Below the pieces are notes generated by a model. That model was not told the DNA's origin. It was given only the letters and a program-made list of their open reading frames with translations, and searched no databases. A stretch of DNA of 40,345 nucleotides, taken from NCBI GenBank assembly GCA_016180585.1, contig JACPAX010000044.1, forward strand, positions 1 through 40,345. Direction: 5' to 3'. This DNA comes from Candidatus Omnitrophota bacterium. Its GTDB lineage: Bacteria; Omnitrophota; Gorgyraeia; 2-02-FULL-51-18. A program made the position numbers and the translations under genes. Of the stretch, positions 14,098-24,300 are shown piece by piece. Positions within the stretch are counted from its first letter, which is position 1. Every line of letters starts with the position of its first letter.

Positions 14098-16788
14098 TCA
14101 ACGCACACTGTATTGGTCCGACATATCCAATACCGTCATGATATTCACGATCTCGTGATTCAGGTCGCTTGTTTTGCGGATAAACCCGGCCGCGCCCAGC
14201 TCCATCGCCAGATCAAAGCGCTGATCGGTGGTATACGCGGTGATCATGAACACCGGCAGGTCCCGGTATTGGCCCTTGATGATTTTGAGCGCCTCAAGCC
14301 CGTCCATCCGGGGCATCAGCATGTCGAGGAGCACCGCGTCAAAGCGATCGGTCTTGAGCTTTTCCAGCGCGTCCCGGCCGTCATAGGCGGGGGTCACGAC
14401 GAAATCGTTGGCCTCGAGCCGCATCTTGAGCATGTCGACGAAGTCCGGCTCGTTGTCGACGAGGAGGATTTTCTTTTTGACGAGCCATTTCTTCTGGAAA
14501 GAAGCGCGCTTTGCTTTGAGAAGCAGATCGTCGCCGGCGGCGGCGTCATCCGGAAACGCGGCGCATCCCACCCCTATCTTCGCCCTCCCGGACAGGTTTT
14601 TTTCCACCAGATAATCGTTGGCGGCCTGGCCGAGGCGCATCCCCATTTTCAGCGCGTTGTCGCGGTCGCAGTCGACGCAGACGACGAAGACCGTCGTCCC
14701 GTCCCTGAAGGCCATGTCGCCCTGGCGGCGCAGGCCGCTTTTCACGATTTCGGCAAGCTCGTCCATCAGCGGGTCCGAGGGAGCCGGTTCTTTGGGCCCC
14801 GCCTCCGCGGCCGTGACCGCGACGACCGCAAGTTTGAAGTTTTTCTTTTTCGCCTGTTCGATGCCGGAGGCGACGCATTCCCTGGCGAGGGTGCCGGGGG
14901 TGTGTTTGGGAAGCCAGAACGTGAAGCGCGTCCCCCTCCCGGGCTCGCTCTCGACGCGTATCCGGCCGCGGTGAAGTTCCACGATGCCTTTGACGATGGA
15001 CAGCCCCAGTCCCGTCCCCTTCTCTCCGGGACCCGCCGTGCGCCCGAACTGCTGAAACTTGTCAAACACCTTCGGCAGGCTCTCTTTCTCGATCCCGATT
15101 CCCGTGTCGCTCACCGCGCATTCCACCTCCGCGGCGTTTTCCCTCGCCTCGACGAGGACGGATCCCTTCCCGGTGAATTTCAGCGCGTTGCCGACCAGAT
15201 TCGTGAAGACCTGGTTGATCTTGTCCTCATCCGCGTAGACCCGCACCCCCTCCGCGGGAAGATTGAGCTTGAGCTCGATCCCCTTCTCCTTCGCCTTCGC
15301 CTCGAAAAACGACAGGTTCTTCTGGAGAAGCGGCCCAAGCTCGACAAGCTCCTTGCGGACCTCCACCTTGCCCGACTCGATCTTGGAGATGTCCAGCAGG
15401 TTGTCGATGATGCGTTCGAGACGATAGAGGCTGTTCTTCATCGCCTCCAGCAGGCGCCCTTGCTGGTCGTTGACCGGGCCCGGGATCCGGTCGAGGATGA
15501 GATTGATTCCCTCCTTCATGATGGAAAGCGGAGTCCTCAGCTCATGCGAGACCGTGGAGACAAAATGCGATTTGAGCTGGTCCAGGTTCTGCAGCTCTTT
15601 GTTGGTCCGCTCCAGGTCTTCTTTGGTCTTTTGGAGGTCCTCAAGCATGTTGAGCGCCGCCTTCTGCGCCTGCCCGAGGTCCATGGTCCTGGCCTCCACT
15701 TTTTTCTCGAGGGTCTTCGCCCAGTCCTCCAGCGCCAGATTCGCCCGCTTGAGCTCGTCGGTCATTTTGTAGAAAGACCTGGCCAGCTCCCCGACCTCAT
15801 CGCGGGAACGGACCTGGGGTCCCGTGTCAAACTCCCCGCGGCTGATGCGGTCGGCCGCGCGCTTCAGCCGGACCAGAGGCCGCGAGATCGACTGGGACAC
15901 CACGAAGACGGCGAGAATGGAAAAGAACGCGATCGGCAACAGCACCGCGACGATCCGGTCGCGCAGCTCGAGGGCCGGCTTGAAAACAATGCCCTTGGGG
16001 ATGTAGGCGCGCAGCGTCCAGCCGCTGCCCTTGAAGTCCGAGTATCCGTTCTCCTTCACGAAGACATAGAAGTACTCCTCTTGCGGCGACGCGTCCCCCC
16101 CGGCCTTCAGCGCTTTTTTCACGCTCTCCCAGCCCGTCAGATTGTCCTTGAGCATTCCCTTTTTATTGTAGGTCGAGTAGAGCAGGAGGCCTTCTTCGTT
16201 CACCAGGTCGATGATCGGCGCGTATTCCTCATGAAGCGAGGCGGTGCCCTCGATGATGCGGTACACCGTGGAAACCAGGACCCGCGAAACGAGCACGCCG
16301 AGAATCTTTTCCCGCGCGTCTTTGACGGGATGGGAAAAATAAAAAGCGGGATCTCCGCCGGTTTCCGATCGGGAAATTTCCATCACGTAACGCTCGCCGA
16401 GCAGCACGTCCGCCCAGCGCGCCGCAAAAGGATATTCCTCGCCGGCTTCCGCGGCGCCGGAGCCCGCGATCTTCACGCGGTTGAGATCATAAAAAAACAA
16501 CGCCGCCTCGCCGTCCGCGAATTCTTTCAGTCTGGCCGCGACGGCCGCCGGCGCGGGCGGGTTGGAGCGGAGCGCGGGGTCCGACGCCAGATGCCGCAGG
16601 TCCGAGAACCGCTCATACAGGGACCGGTCGATCTGGTCCATCACGTTGATGATGTCGTTTTTAAAGCGCTTCTTGATTTCGCGTTCGAGCGACTCGAGCC
16701 CCGGCAGATAGACGAAGTGGTAGATCACCACCCCCATCGCCGCGAGGATTCCCAGCATCACGGCGATGAGCTTCCATGCGAATTTCAT
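14098..16788 (-). CDS. Hybrid sensor histidine kinase (dCache-HAMP-HisKA-HATPase-GGDEF-like-REC)
   Basis: An 896-residue membrane kinase. Membrane helix 1 (about 7-28) is followed by a periplasmic Cache-type sensor (about 30-275), helix 2 (about 282-302) and a HAMP linker (SRPLVRLKRAADRISRGEF). A coiled coil then leads to HisKA with the phospho-accepting His in FVSTVSHELRTPLS (about 411). The HATPase has N (FTNLVGNALKFT), G1 (VSDTGIGI), F and G2 (GEKGTGLGLSIV) boxes. Residues about 648-765 look like a GGDEF fold without the GGDEF motif (GRAKIGVGCAAFPDDAAAGDDLLLKAKRA). The C-terminal receiver has phospho-acceptor LLDMLMP and Lys in IRKTSD, with DN in place of the first DD pair. A PAS protein gene ends 3 nt upstream. 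Confidence 0.93.
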   Translation of the reverse strand: MKFAWKLIAVMLGILAAMGVVIYHFVYLPGLESLEREIKKRFKNDIINVMDQIDRSLYERFSDLRHLASDPALRSNPPAPAAVAARLKEFADGEAALFFYDLNRVKIAGSGAAEAGEEYPFAARWADVLLGERYVMEISRSETGGDPAFYFSHPVKDAREKILGVLVSRVLVSTVYRIIEGTASLHEEYAPIIDLVNEEGLLLYSTYNKKGMLKDNLTGWESVKKALKAGGDASPQEEYFYVFVKENGYSDFKGSGWTLRAYIPKGIVFKPALELRDRIVAVLLPIAFFSILAVFVVSQSISRPLVRLKRAADRISRGEFDTGPQVRSRDEVGELARSFYKMTDELKRANLALEDWAKTLEKKVEARTMDLGQAQKAALNMLEDLQKTKEDLERTNKELQNLDQLKSHFVSTVSHELRTPLSIMKEGINLILDRIPGPVNDQQGRLLEAMKNSLYRLERIIDNLLDISKIESGKVEVRKELVELGPLLQKNLSFFEAKAKEKGIELKLNLPAEGVRVYADEDKINQVFTNLVGNALKFTGKGSVLVEARENAAEVECAVSDTGIGIEKESLPKVFDKFQQFGRTAGPGEKGTGLGLSIVKGIVELHRGRIRVESEPGRGTRFTFWLPKHTPGTLARECVASGIEQAKKKNFKLAVVAVTAAEAGPKEPAPSDPLMDELAEIVKSGLRRQGDMAFRDGTTVFVVCVDCDRDNALKMGMRLGQAANDYLVEKNLSGRAKIGVGCAAFPDDAAAGDDLLLKAKRASFQKKWLVKKKILLVDNEPDFVDMLKMRLEANDFVVTPAYDGRDALEKLKTDRFDAVLLDMLMPRMDGLEALKIIKGQYRDLPVFMITAYTTDQRFDLAMELGAAGFIRKTSDLNHEIVNIMTVLDMSDQYSVR

Positions 16789-16791
16789 CGC

Positions 16792-17376
16792 CTACCCTTT
16801 CTCATAAAATCTCAACCGCTCCTCAAGCTCGCGTATTTTTTGTTTGAGCTCCATCATCTTGAGCTCTCGGCCCACCGCGGCCCTGTTGAAGCGCTCGAGG
16901 TCCCGCATCTTGTCCTTGAGCTCCGCCTCCATCTTCCGGCGCTGGGTCACCTCCGCTCCGAAGAGCAGGAACCAGCGGTCCTTTTGCGAATCGCTCTGGA
17001 TGGGGATGACCGTGAAGCCGAGAAAACCTTTTTGCCCGTCCGCGCGCGTGAACGCGATGTCCTCCAGCGGCACCGGGCGGTTTTTTTCACCGCAGTCGGC
17101 GATGCGCTCGAGGATCGCCGCCGAATCCCACGGCACGCCGCATTCGGCCAGCGGCCGCAGCACCACGTCCACGGCCCTCACCTGAAACGTGGACTCGGCG
17201 ACGGGATTCCAATAGTTGACGGTTCCTTTGGGAGTGACTCCGATGAGGATGGACGTGAGCGAATACAGAAGCGCTTCGGTGGGGTCTTTTTTATCGGCGC
17301 GGGCGTCGACGGGCTCCGTCGTTTTTGGCGACCACCCTGCCCATCGTCTCCCGATTCCGCTCCGCGCGCGCTTCAT
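16792..17376 (-). CDS. PAS domain protein with C-terminal coiled coil
   Basis: A 194-residue soluble protein. Residues about 30-150 form one PAS domain (LLYSLTSILIGVTPKGTVNYWNP... AEVTQRRKMEAEL). The rest is a long charged helix containing FNRAAVGRELKMMELKQKI, a motif frequently found between PAS and HisKA domains of sensor kinases. Here the gene stops after the helix, leaving a sensor without a kinase core. The hybrid kinase starts 3 nt later, so the two are probably co-expressed and may act together. The ATG at 17376 lacks a clear ribosome-binding site, and TATAGT lies a few bases upstream, so the transcript may be almost leaderless. Confidence 0.8.
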   Translation of the reverse strand: MKRARSGIGRRWAGWSPKTTEPVDARADKKDPTEALLYSLTSILIGVTPKGTVNYWNPVAESTFQVRAVDVVLRPLAECGVPWDSAAILERIADCGEKNRPVPLEDIAFTRADGQKGFLGFTVIPIQSDSQKDRWFLLFGAEVTQRRKMEAELKDKMRDLERFNRAAVGRELKMMELKQKIRELEERLRFYEKG

Positions 17377-17470
17377 CCAGACTAGAATACTATAGAAGCC
17401 CGAAAATATCTATCACTCAGCGTCTTTTAATAAATACCGATCAATTCTTTACAAACTTAAGTCCCGGAAC

Positions 17471-17500
17471 TAAAAACCACCCCTCCTTACGAAGGAGGGG
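17471..17500 (-). terminator. Rho-independent terminator after the cytochrome gene
   Basis: On the minus strand a perfect 9-bp stem, cccctcctt/aaggagggg (17480-17488 with 17492-17500), with a 3-nt loop, is followed by TGGTTTTTA. It begins 30 nt beyond the stop of the cytochrome gene. The remaining gap to the PAS gene (17377-17470) is AT-rich and probably holds the promoter of the PAS-kinase pair, but I see no convincing -35/-10 pair. Confidence 0.8.
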
Positions 17501-17529
17501 AACGGGGAGGTTAAGCACGAGAGAGAATT

Positions 17530-18057
17530 TTACACCTTGGGCTTCGGGTGCTTGATCTTTTCCCGGTAGGTCTTGTAATCAAAATCCTCGGGGACGGGCC
17601 CCCCGGCGTTGTGGCACCGGAGACAGGTCTTTTCGTCCGGAACCAGGAGCCCCGCCGCTTTCGCCGCCCGGAGGTCCTGCATCACGCTTTTTTTCATATA
17701 GTCCTTCCCCGGACCGTGGCAGGATTCGCAGGAGACCCCCTCCTCGACCGCGATCGCGTCGCTGGCTCTTTTTTCGGTGAACCCATACGCCGTCGAGTGG
17801 CACTTGAGACATTGGCCGCTTTGGGACGGATCGTCCACCCCCGCTTTTTGGGCGATCGCCGCGGCCGCGGGGGTGCCCAGCGTCTCAAAGGCCTTCGCGT
17901 GTTTGCTCTCGAGCCAGATCCCGTACTGCCCGCCCTGAGCGGGCGTCTTGTGGCAAATCGCGCACTTTTTGGCGCCGACAAACTCATGCCCCGGCGCCTC
18001 CGCCGCCGCGACGCCCGCGCCCAACAAAAACAAAATCACCCCCAGGACGGTTTTCAT
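17530..18057 (-). CDS. Exported tetrahaem c-type cytochrome (cytochrome c554-like)
   Basis: A 175-residue protein with a signal peptide (MKTVLGVILFLLGAGVAAAEA). It has four CxxCH haem-binding motifs: CAICH, CLKCH, CESCH and CLRCH. Spacing and the segments FVGAKKCAICHK, GVSCESCHGPGKDYM and TCLRCHN resemble the cytochrome c554 / multihaem family, whose members carry electrons in the periplasm. The open frame extends upstream to 18222, but that extension is Pro/Gly-rich and crosses a G-tract. The ATG at 18057 opens directly onto the signal peptide and is the right start. It stands alone with its own terminator; the redox partner is unknown. Confidence 0.92.
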   Translation of the reverse strand: MKTVLGVILFLLGAGVAAAEAPGHEFVGAKKCAICHKTPAQGGQYGIWLESKHAKAFETLGTPAAAAIAQKAGVDDPSQSGQCLKCHSTAYGFTEKRASDAIAVEEGVSCESCHGPGKDYMKKSVMQDLRAAKAAGLLVPDEKTCLRCHNAGGPVPEDFDYKTYREKIKHPKPKV

Positions 18058-18358
18058 GTTTTTAGGCGGCAAGCACCCTGCCCGGAATAACCATTGATGG
18101 ACATCCAAACGCTTCACTTTTCCAAACCCATCCCCCAAAATATCGGCGCCCCGCAGTCCCCCAAAGCTTGCCGGGTGGCGGGGGAGGGGGTGGGGACAAG
18201 GCGAGCCGGGCCCTGAGGGCAAACGGACCCACTACCTTAAAATCAGACTCTTTGACAACCCCAACCGGCCTCATGTAAGCTCCGGGTGTATCGCGGCCAA
18301 AACGGCAGGACTTAAGCTATCACCTTAATGCGAGTCTCTCAAGAAATTTCGGAATTTA
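18058..18358. other. Intergenic gap of 301 bp with a G-quadruplex-type tract
   Basis: This gap separates the cytochrome gene from the end of the giant gene. At 18173-18195 the plus strand has four G-runs (3, 5, 5 and 4 long) with short spacers, matching the G-quadruplex pattern, with the C-rich strand upstream of the cytochrome gene. No classical terminator for the giant gene is evident; only weak inverted repeats appear (for example ttaag...cttaa near 18312-18331). No gene is supported here. Confidence 0.6.
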
Positions 18359-21300
18359 TTATACCGATCCTCCAATGGCTCTTTCAGCCATATAGACTTG
18401 CGCGACAAGACGGCCGATAAGCTTCGAAACAAACGGGATGAGAAGCGCCCCCCGCAGCGCGGCTTTCAGTTCATCTCTATTTACGCGTCTGCCGACAATC
18501 TGGCTGTAAACTTGAGCGGCGCGTTCCCAATCTTCTTCTAATGAAACCAGGTCCATGAGTACGCCGACCGGCGTAAGCGCATAAACACCGATGAGGTTTT
18601 TTTCATCGGGCGATTGCAGGCGAAAATACCTCTGATTTTTGCCATAAAGCGCTTTCGCCTGGTCTAAATAAGTATCTGCCACAAGGTAGCTTGTAGGAAG
18701 GTCGAGTTTCGCTAAGTCCCCCTTGCTCATGGCCATGAATTGAGCGGAGTTTCTCACGCCGATCGCCCTCGCTAAAGCCGCTATTTTTTCAGCCTTACCC
18801 GGCTCCCGTGAAACCAAGACCACTTGAGAGCCTTCGGCCAGCGTCTGGCTGAAGCGAAGAATGAGGTTTCGATAAAAAGCATCGTTCGGGAGGTCCGGGA
18901 AGCTGTCTACCAAAACTACTTTTGCGGTTGGCTTAGTGCTTCTTGTAGAGACAAGCATACCATTGGCCTCATGAAGACCAAATGCCTGCTCGGTGATATC
19001 CGTCGCGCCGGACAAGTCGTGTCTTTCTTTTTCACGTACTTTTGTCAAAGCTTGGATTGAGACATCGTAAGTCAATTGTTCCCGAGTGTCTTGATTCACC
19101 ACGACGAGGATATCCTGAGCGTCTTTTTTAAGAGAAAGAATTTGAATATTCCGATCATCCTTCATGAGCGATAATTCTCTCTGAAAACCTTCAGGAAGAT
19201 TCCAGCCTACACTAAGAAAAAAACGCGCGCGGGATACTTCCGAATGAGCTGGTGCTTTGGTCGTGGCCAGCCGCGTACCCTCCGCCGATTTTTCTATAAA
19301 CTCTTCCAAAAACGGCGTCACATAGGCACCATAAGCTTCGGGCATCTCTTCTAAAACGGTGAGACGAAGACCCTTATAATATTGGGCGGGTGTATACAAA
19401 TCTCTTGCGACTCTCTTTAAACCTTCTAATGTAAGTGGTTTAATTTTTGTATCCTTCCATTTTTCTGCCGGATTGTCTCCCCAAGGCCACTTTAATTCAG
19501 TAGCCAGGTTTTTAAAGAACGCCAGAACTTCGGCCTCATCCTCATTGACCCATCTTAATCTATCCATGGGATGAAAGGAGGCCTGCTTGACCGCTTTCCG
19601 ATATGCATCTATCTGAGGAAGAACATGGCCAAAGGTGTCACGATGAACACTGAAAAGAACCTGATAAGCCGCACGATCAGCGGAGAAATTTAATGGAATA
19701 TCGAGCGTGAATGATTCCTCAAACTCTATCGGCCTCCATTGACCTTGATCATTCCATATCTCTTTTGCAACCCCACTTACTTTTACGGTTGCCGGTTTAA
19801 TATCCAAAGAATTTTGATCATATTCTTTTATCACAGTAACCTTAATTTTCGTGATGCCATTTTTACTGTTAAGGGTATAAGATTGCGTGGCCGATCGCCC
19901 GCCGGATTTTTGAGTCCGATGCCGATTGAGTAGATTAGCTGTCGAAGCGTCATGGACTACAGTCGCAGGCTGACCTTTAAGTTCTTTTAAAATTGGTCCG
20001 GCTTGCACTTTACCAAGCTCGACTCCCCACTGGTCAAAGCTGAAAATATTTAAAACCACCCCTTCAGCAAAAATCTGATGTTCATACATTGCCACGAGAG
20101 CGCCTAAAGCCCTAGGAGACATCCTATTGACCAAAATGGAATTCGTAGGATTATTTCCTTTAAATACTCTGTGAGGCGCAATGGCCGGATGAACGCCCTC
20201 GGCGAGCACTTCATCCAGCGATTTACCGAAAGCGAGCGCCTTTGTTTGAGCAAAAAAGTTCGCAAGTAACTTTTCGTGATGATCGCCTTGCGGATTATGG
20301 CTATTCGAAACGCCTATAAAATCGGCCGGAATGATTTGATTTCCTTGGTGAATCAATTGATAAAAGGGGTGTTGGCCATTGGTGCCGGCTTCTCCGAAAA
20401 TGATGGGTGAAACCACGTAATCGATAGGTCGGCCGCTTCGATCAACGCTTTTTCCATTGCTTTCCATAAAAGCCTGTTGCAGATACGCAGGCAAGCGATG
20501 CAAATACTGATCATAAGGCAATACCGCATGGGTTTCGGCGCGGTAAAAATTGGTATACCAGACGCTGAGAAGCGCCAAAATGACAGGGATATTGTGTTCG
20601 AAAGAAACGTTTTTGAAGTGCTCATCCATGTCATGCGCTCCGGCGAGAAGCTCTTGGAAATTATCGAAGCCGACATAGGCGGCGATTGAAAGGCCGATGG
20701 CAGACCAGAAGGAATAGCGACCGCCCACCCAATCCCAAAACTCGAACATATTGGCCGTATCAATACCGAATTTTTCTACCGTCGTTTCAGGATCAAGCTT
20801 CTTGATGACTTTTTCGGTGACATCGGTTCCGTCGACGTTTGAAACAAAATGAACTTTTACATTTCCCGTGGCATACGGTTTCAAGGCCTCTGTCACCATG
20901 ACAGGTCCGAGATCTGACCCGCCGATTCCTATATTGACGATATCCGTGATCCGTTTACCCGTATATCCTTTCCATTCGCCCGAATTGACAGCTTCAGAAA
21001 ATGCTCTCATCTGATCCAAAACCCGGTGCACGTCTGCGGTAACATCCTGTCCGTTGACGACAAGCTTTTGGTCGCGCGGTATTCTTAAAGCCGTATGAAG
21101 TACGGCTCTATTTTCAGTCTGATTGATCTTCTCTCCGGCAAACATTTGTTGAATCGCATCGGCAAGGCCTGTTTCTTGAGCCAATTCCAAAAGATGTTGA
21201 ATCGTTTCTTGGTCGACCAAATTCTTTGAGTAATCGACAAAAACCTCCGCGCCGTTTGATTTAAATGCTTCACTTAAGCGCTTGGCTCTTTCGGGATCGG

Positions 21301-24300
21301 ACTGAAACAAATCGCGCAAATGTTGAGCTTGTACCCTCGTAAAATCAGCCTGTAGCTTTTTCCATGCTTCGGTTGTGGTCGGATTTACCGTCTGTAACGC
21401 GAGACGGAAGCCAGTGGTTGGATTCGATCTCAAAACTTCATTTGATAAGGGTAGCTCCACCTCGGAAAGATGGTGTTTACTCGCCAATTGAGAACCGGCT
21501 TTTGCAAACTCCACATCGGCGTATTGCGTCGGAGGAGTATAGTTTTTTGGAGGCAAACCAATCCTATAATATTCCTGATAGCGATCCCAAGCCATTTTCT
21601 CAGCTCCTTCAAGATCCGAGTAATTGCTTGGAACGATTTGATGATGTAAAGGTGTCAGTTCTCCGCTATAATTTCCGACGGCTGCGCCGTAACGCGCCAA
21701 GAGATTTTTATCAATACCCATTCCATAAGCCTTTGATTTGGCGTCCGTACCTGAGGGACGAATCTCGAGGACTTTGTCCGGAAAATCAAAATAAACACCG
21801 TCTCCGACAAAATAGATTTCTTTCAAGTCGCTGAAGCCAAGCTCATCCCTTTCGAATAAACCATTCAAGATATCGATGATATTTTGTTTGGTGATTTTGC
21901 CATCTTGATAAGCCAAGGCCATACTCAAGTAGAACGTGTAGTTCTTGGTTCTCTTTAAAATACCTTCATCCTTGGCCTTTGCCATCACAACCGGATCAGG
22001 CTCGCTTTGGTTGTAATAGGGGATATCTTCTCGAATATCAAAACGGCCTTTAATGTCATTCTGCTCAAATATCTGGCTCAGATAATCCGAAAGCATCATG
22101 CCCCTGGATTCAAGATACGCAGTCATAGCCGCTTCGATGACAGTTAGCTCTCCGTCGCTCTTTTCTCTCATGCCAATGGCGATGCGACCATGCTTGCTCC
22201 GGATCAATTCTTCCGGCCCGAAAACAGCACCGCCCGATTCCTCACCGCCGAATAACATGCGCGGCTGAACTCCCAGATTCACTTCTCTTTTGAAAGCATC
22301 TGTAACAACAACGGGTTTCTTGGGATCATTATCGGGATTTTGCGCTATTTGATATTCTATTTTTCTTTGTGCGGCGGCTATTTCCTTGAAACCAACCGGA
22401 GTATTGATTACTTCAACTCCATTTTTTTTCGACCACTCGCGCCAGGCGGTGGAAGAGGCAGTGGTCATGATGATAAATCTCGGATGATTTTCCCAAAGCC
22501 CCGCCGCTTTTAAAGATTCCGCTTGGTAAACGATGGCGAGAAAGAAAGATTGATTCGGTGAATAAACAGCCAATATCCTGTCCTTGCCCAAAATCAAATA
22601 TTCAATGCCCAATTTCTTGAGATATCCCGCACGATCCGCCGACTCGATCTGCGCGGTCACAAGCCTGTCTGCGTCGGGATCAGCCATCAAGATAACAGTG
22701 CCGATAGGTTTGTCTTTCAACAGCGTATCGTATCCCATGCGTTCCATGACGGGAATTGCGGTGGTTTCTCCCGTTTTGGGATCGCGTTGAACAATAGTGG
22801 TATCCTGCGACCAGTCATAAACTTGTCCGTTCGGTTTTAGTTCTTTTCCGATGCCGCTAAAAAACGGGTCCTGATTGGTTCTGAACCATTCGAAAGAGCC
22901 CGCGATTCCTAATCTTTCAAAGATCGGTGTGGCGGTTTGATGAAATGCGCCGGAAACGTTATCAATGATAATCGGATTTTTTACTTTTCGAATACGGTTA
23001 AGATTGACATCCGTCGCCACGCCTTTTCTTAAATACTCGGTATAATCATTGACGCCATTCTGAATCAAAACCATGAACTGATCGTCAATCAGTGGATCGT
23101 CTTCTGCGGCGATCTCAAAAGAGTATTCGCCAGTCTTATCGGCCGTTTCGAACATCTCACGGATTTTTTTCACAAAACGGATAGATTCTTCGGGTAAATA
23201 CTGACCTCCTTCCGAGTCAAGGTCTTTAGTCGCAAAAAACGAGCTATTGGCATGAGAAGACGTGCCAAACTCTCCTCCCGCAAGATCATACATAAAAGTC
23301 AAAAACGAGGTCATCCAGATCGTTAAAGTTTCGCGCTTGGCAGGAAGATATGTTTTGATGCCCTGAGCGGCTTGGATTCTTGCAACTTCACTCACATAAT
23401 CTTTTGTATTATAGCGGACTTCTCCCGCGGCTATTTTTTGCAGCTTAGCGTCGGAATAATTTTCTTTGGCAACAAGCGTTTTGGCAAGTGTGGCAAAAGC
23501 TACGCCGACAAGATTGACACGAAAACGTGTGTCGAAAGAATAAAGCACATTCTGAGGCGACCGGATTCCGGCCGTTGCTTGAGCAGCTTCTTTCTCGTAA
23601 TCTTTAAGCCACTTCCATAGTCCCAATCCTTTTGGATTATCCACTGCATCATAATCGCCGAGATTTTCTTTTCGAATAGTAACTTTGATGCGGCCTTTTT
23701 CGTGGATATCGAATAACTGATTATCTTTGACATGCTGTGGCGTGCTTGCTTCCACTTGATTAAGATAAACTTGTTCCAAATCCGGACGTGTCGGGCCAAG
23801 TACGGGTGTTGCCGCCAGCCGCAAACCATAAAGATTCCAAATCAGAATCACAGCTACTTTATCTAGTGGAGGATGAAGCACTGGATTATAATGATGATTA
23901 CCAAGCCAAACAATAGCTTTTGGATCAACTTGGTTCAGCTGTCTCTGGCTAACTTTAAGATTTAAATAATCCTTGTAATCAATCTCCGGCAAAGATGAAA
24001 AAAATCCGACCCGGTAGGTATCGCCTGACTGAAAAAGCAGCGCATGTGCATAAGGTATTTCTGCTTTCATCATTACGCCAATAAGAGAGACCGTCGGAGT
24101 TTGCTCTGGAAACACTTTGTCTAAACCGGAGCGCTTTAGAATTTCCTGAAGGTCTCGAACATTCTCGGGCGTGTTATCCAAGGGAAATTCCGACCAGGTA
24201 AAGCCTCTGGTTGTATCCTGGCCAATCACACGGCGCTTGCTTGGGCTTTGATCAAAAACAAGCGTTGCAAGACGCACCCCGCTGGTTTTCTTGGGCTTTC

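Noticed and set aside
13886-14101. A 71-codon minus-strand frame with Met-Lys-His-Glu and Cys-Leu-Leu repeats
   Set aside because: It is only the translation of the inverted heptanucleotide array; there is no ribosome-binding site and the composition is not protein-like.
14113-17385. A 1090-codon plus-strand open frame
   Set aside because: It is exactly antisense to the hybrid kinase and PAS genes, whose domains are unmistakable. Long antisense frames are expected in high-GC coding DNA, and the translation shows no domain.
18058-18222. N-terminal extension of the cytochrome up to 18222
   Set aside because: The extension crosses the G-rich tract and has no domain, while ATG 18057 begins a textbook signal peptide.
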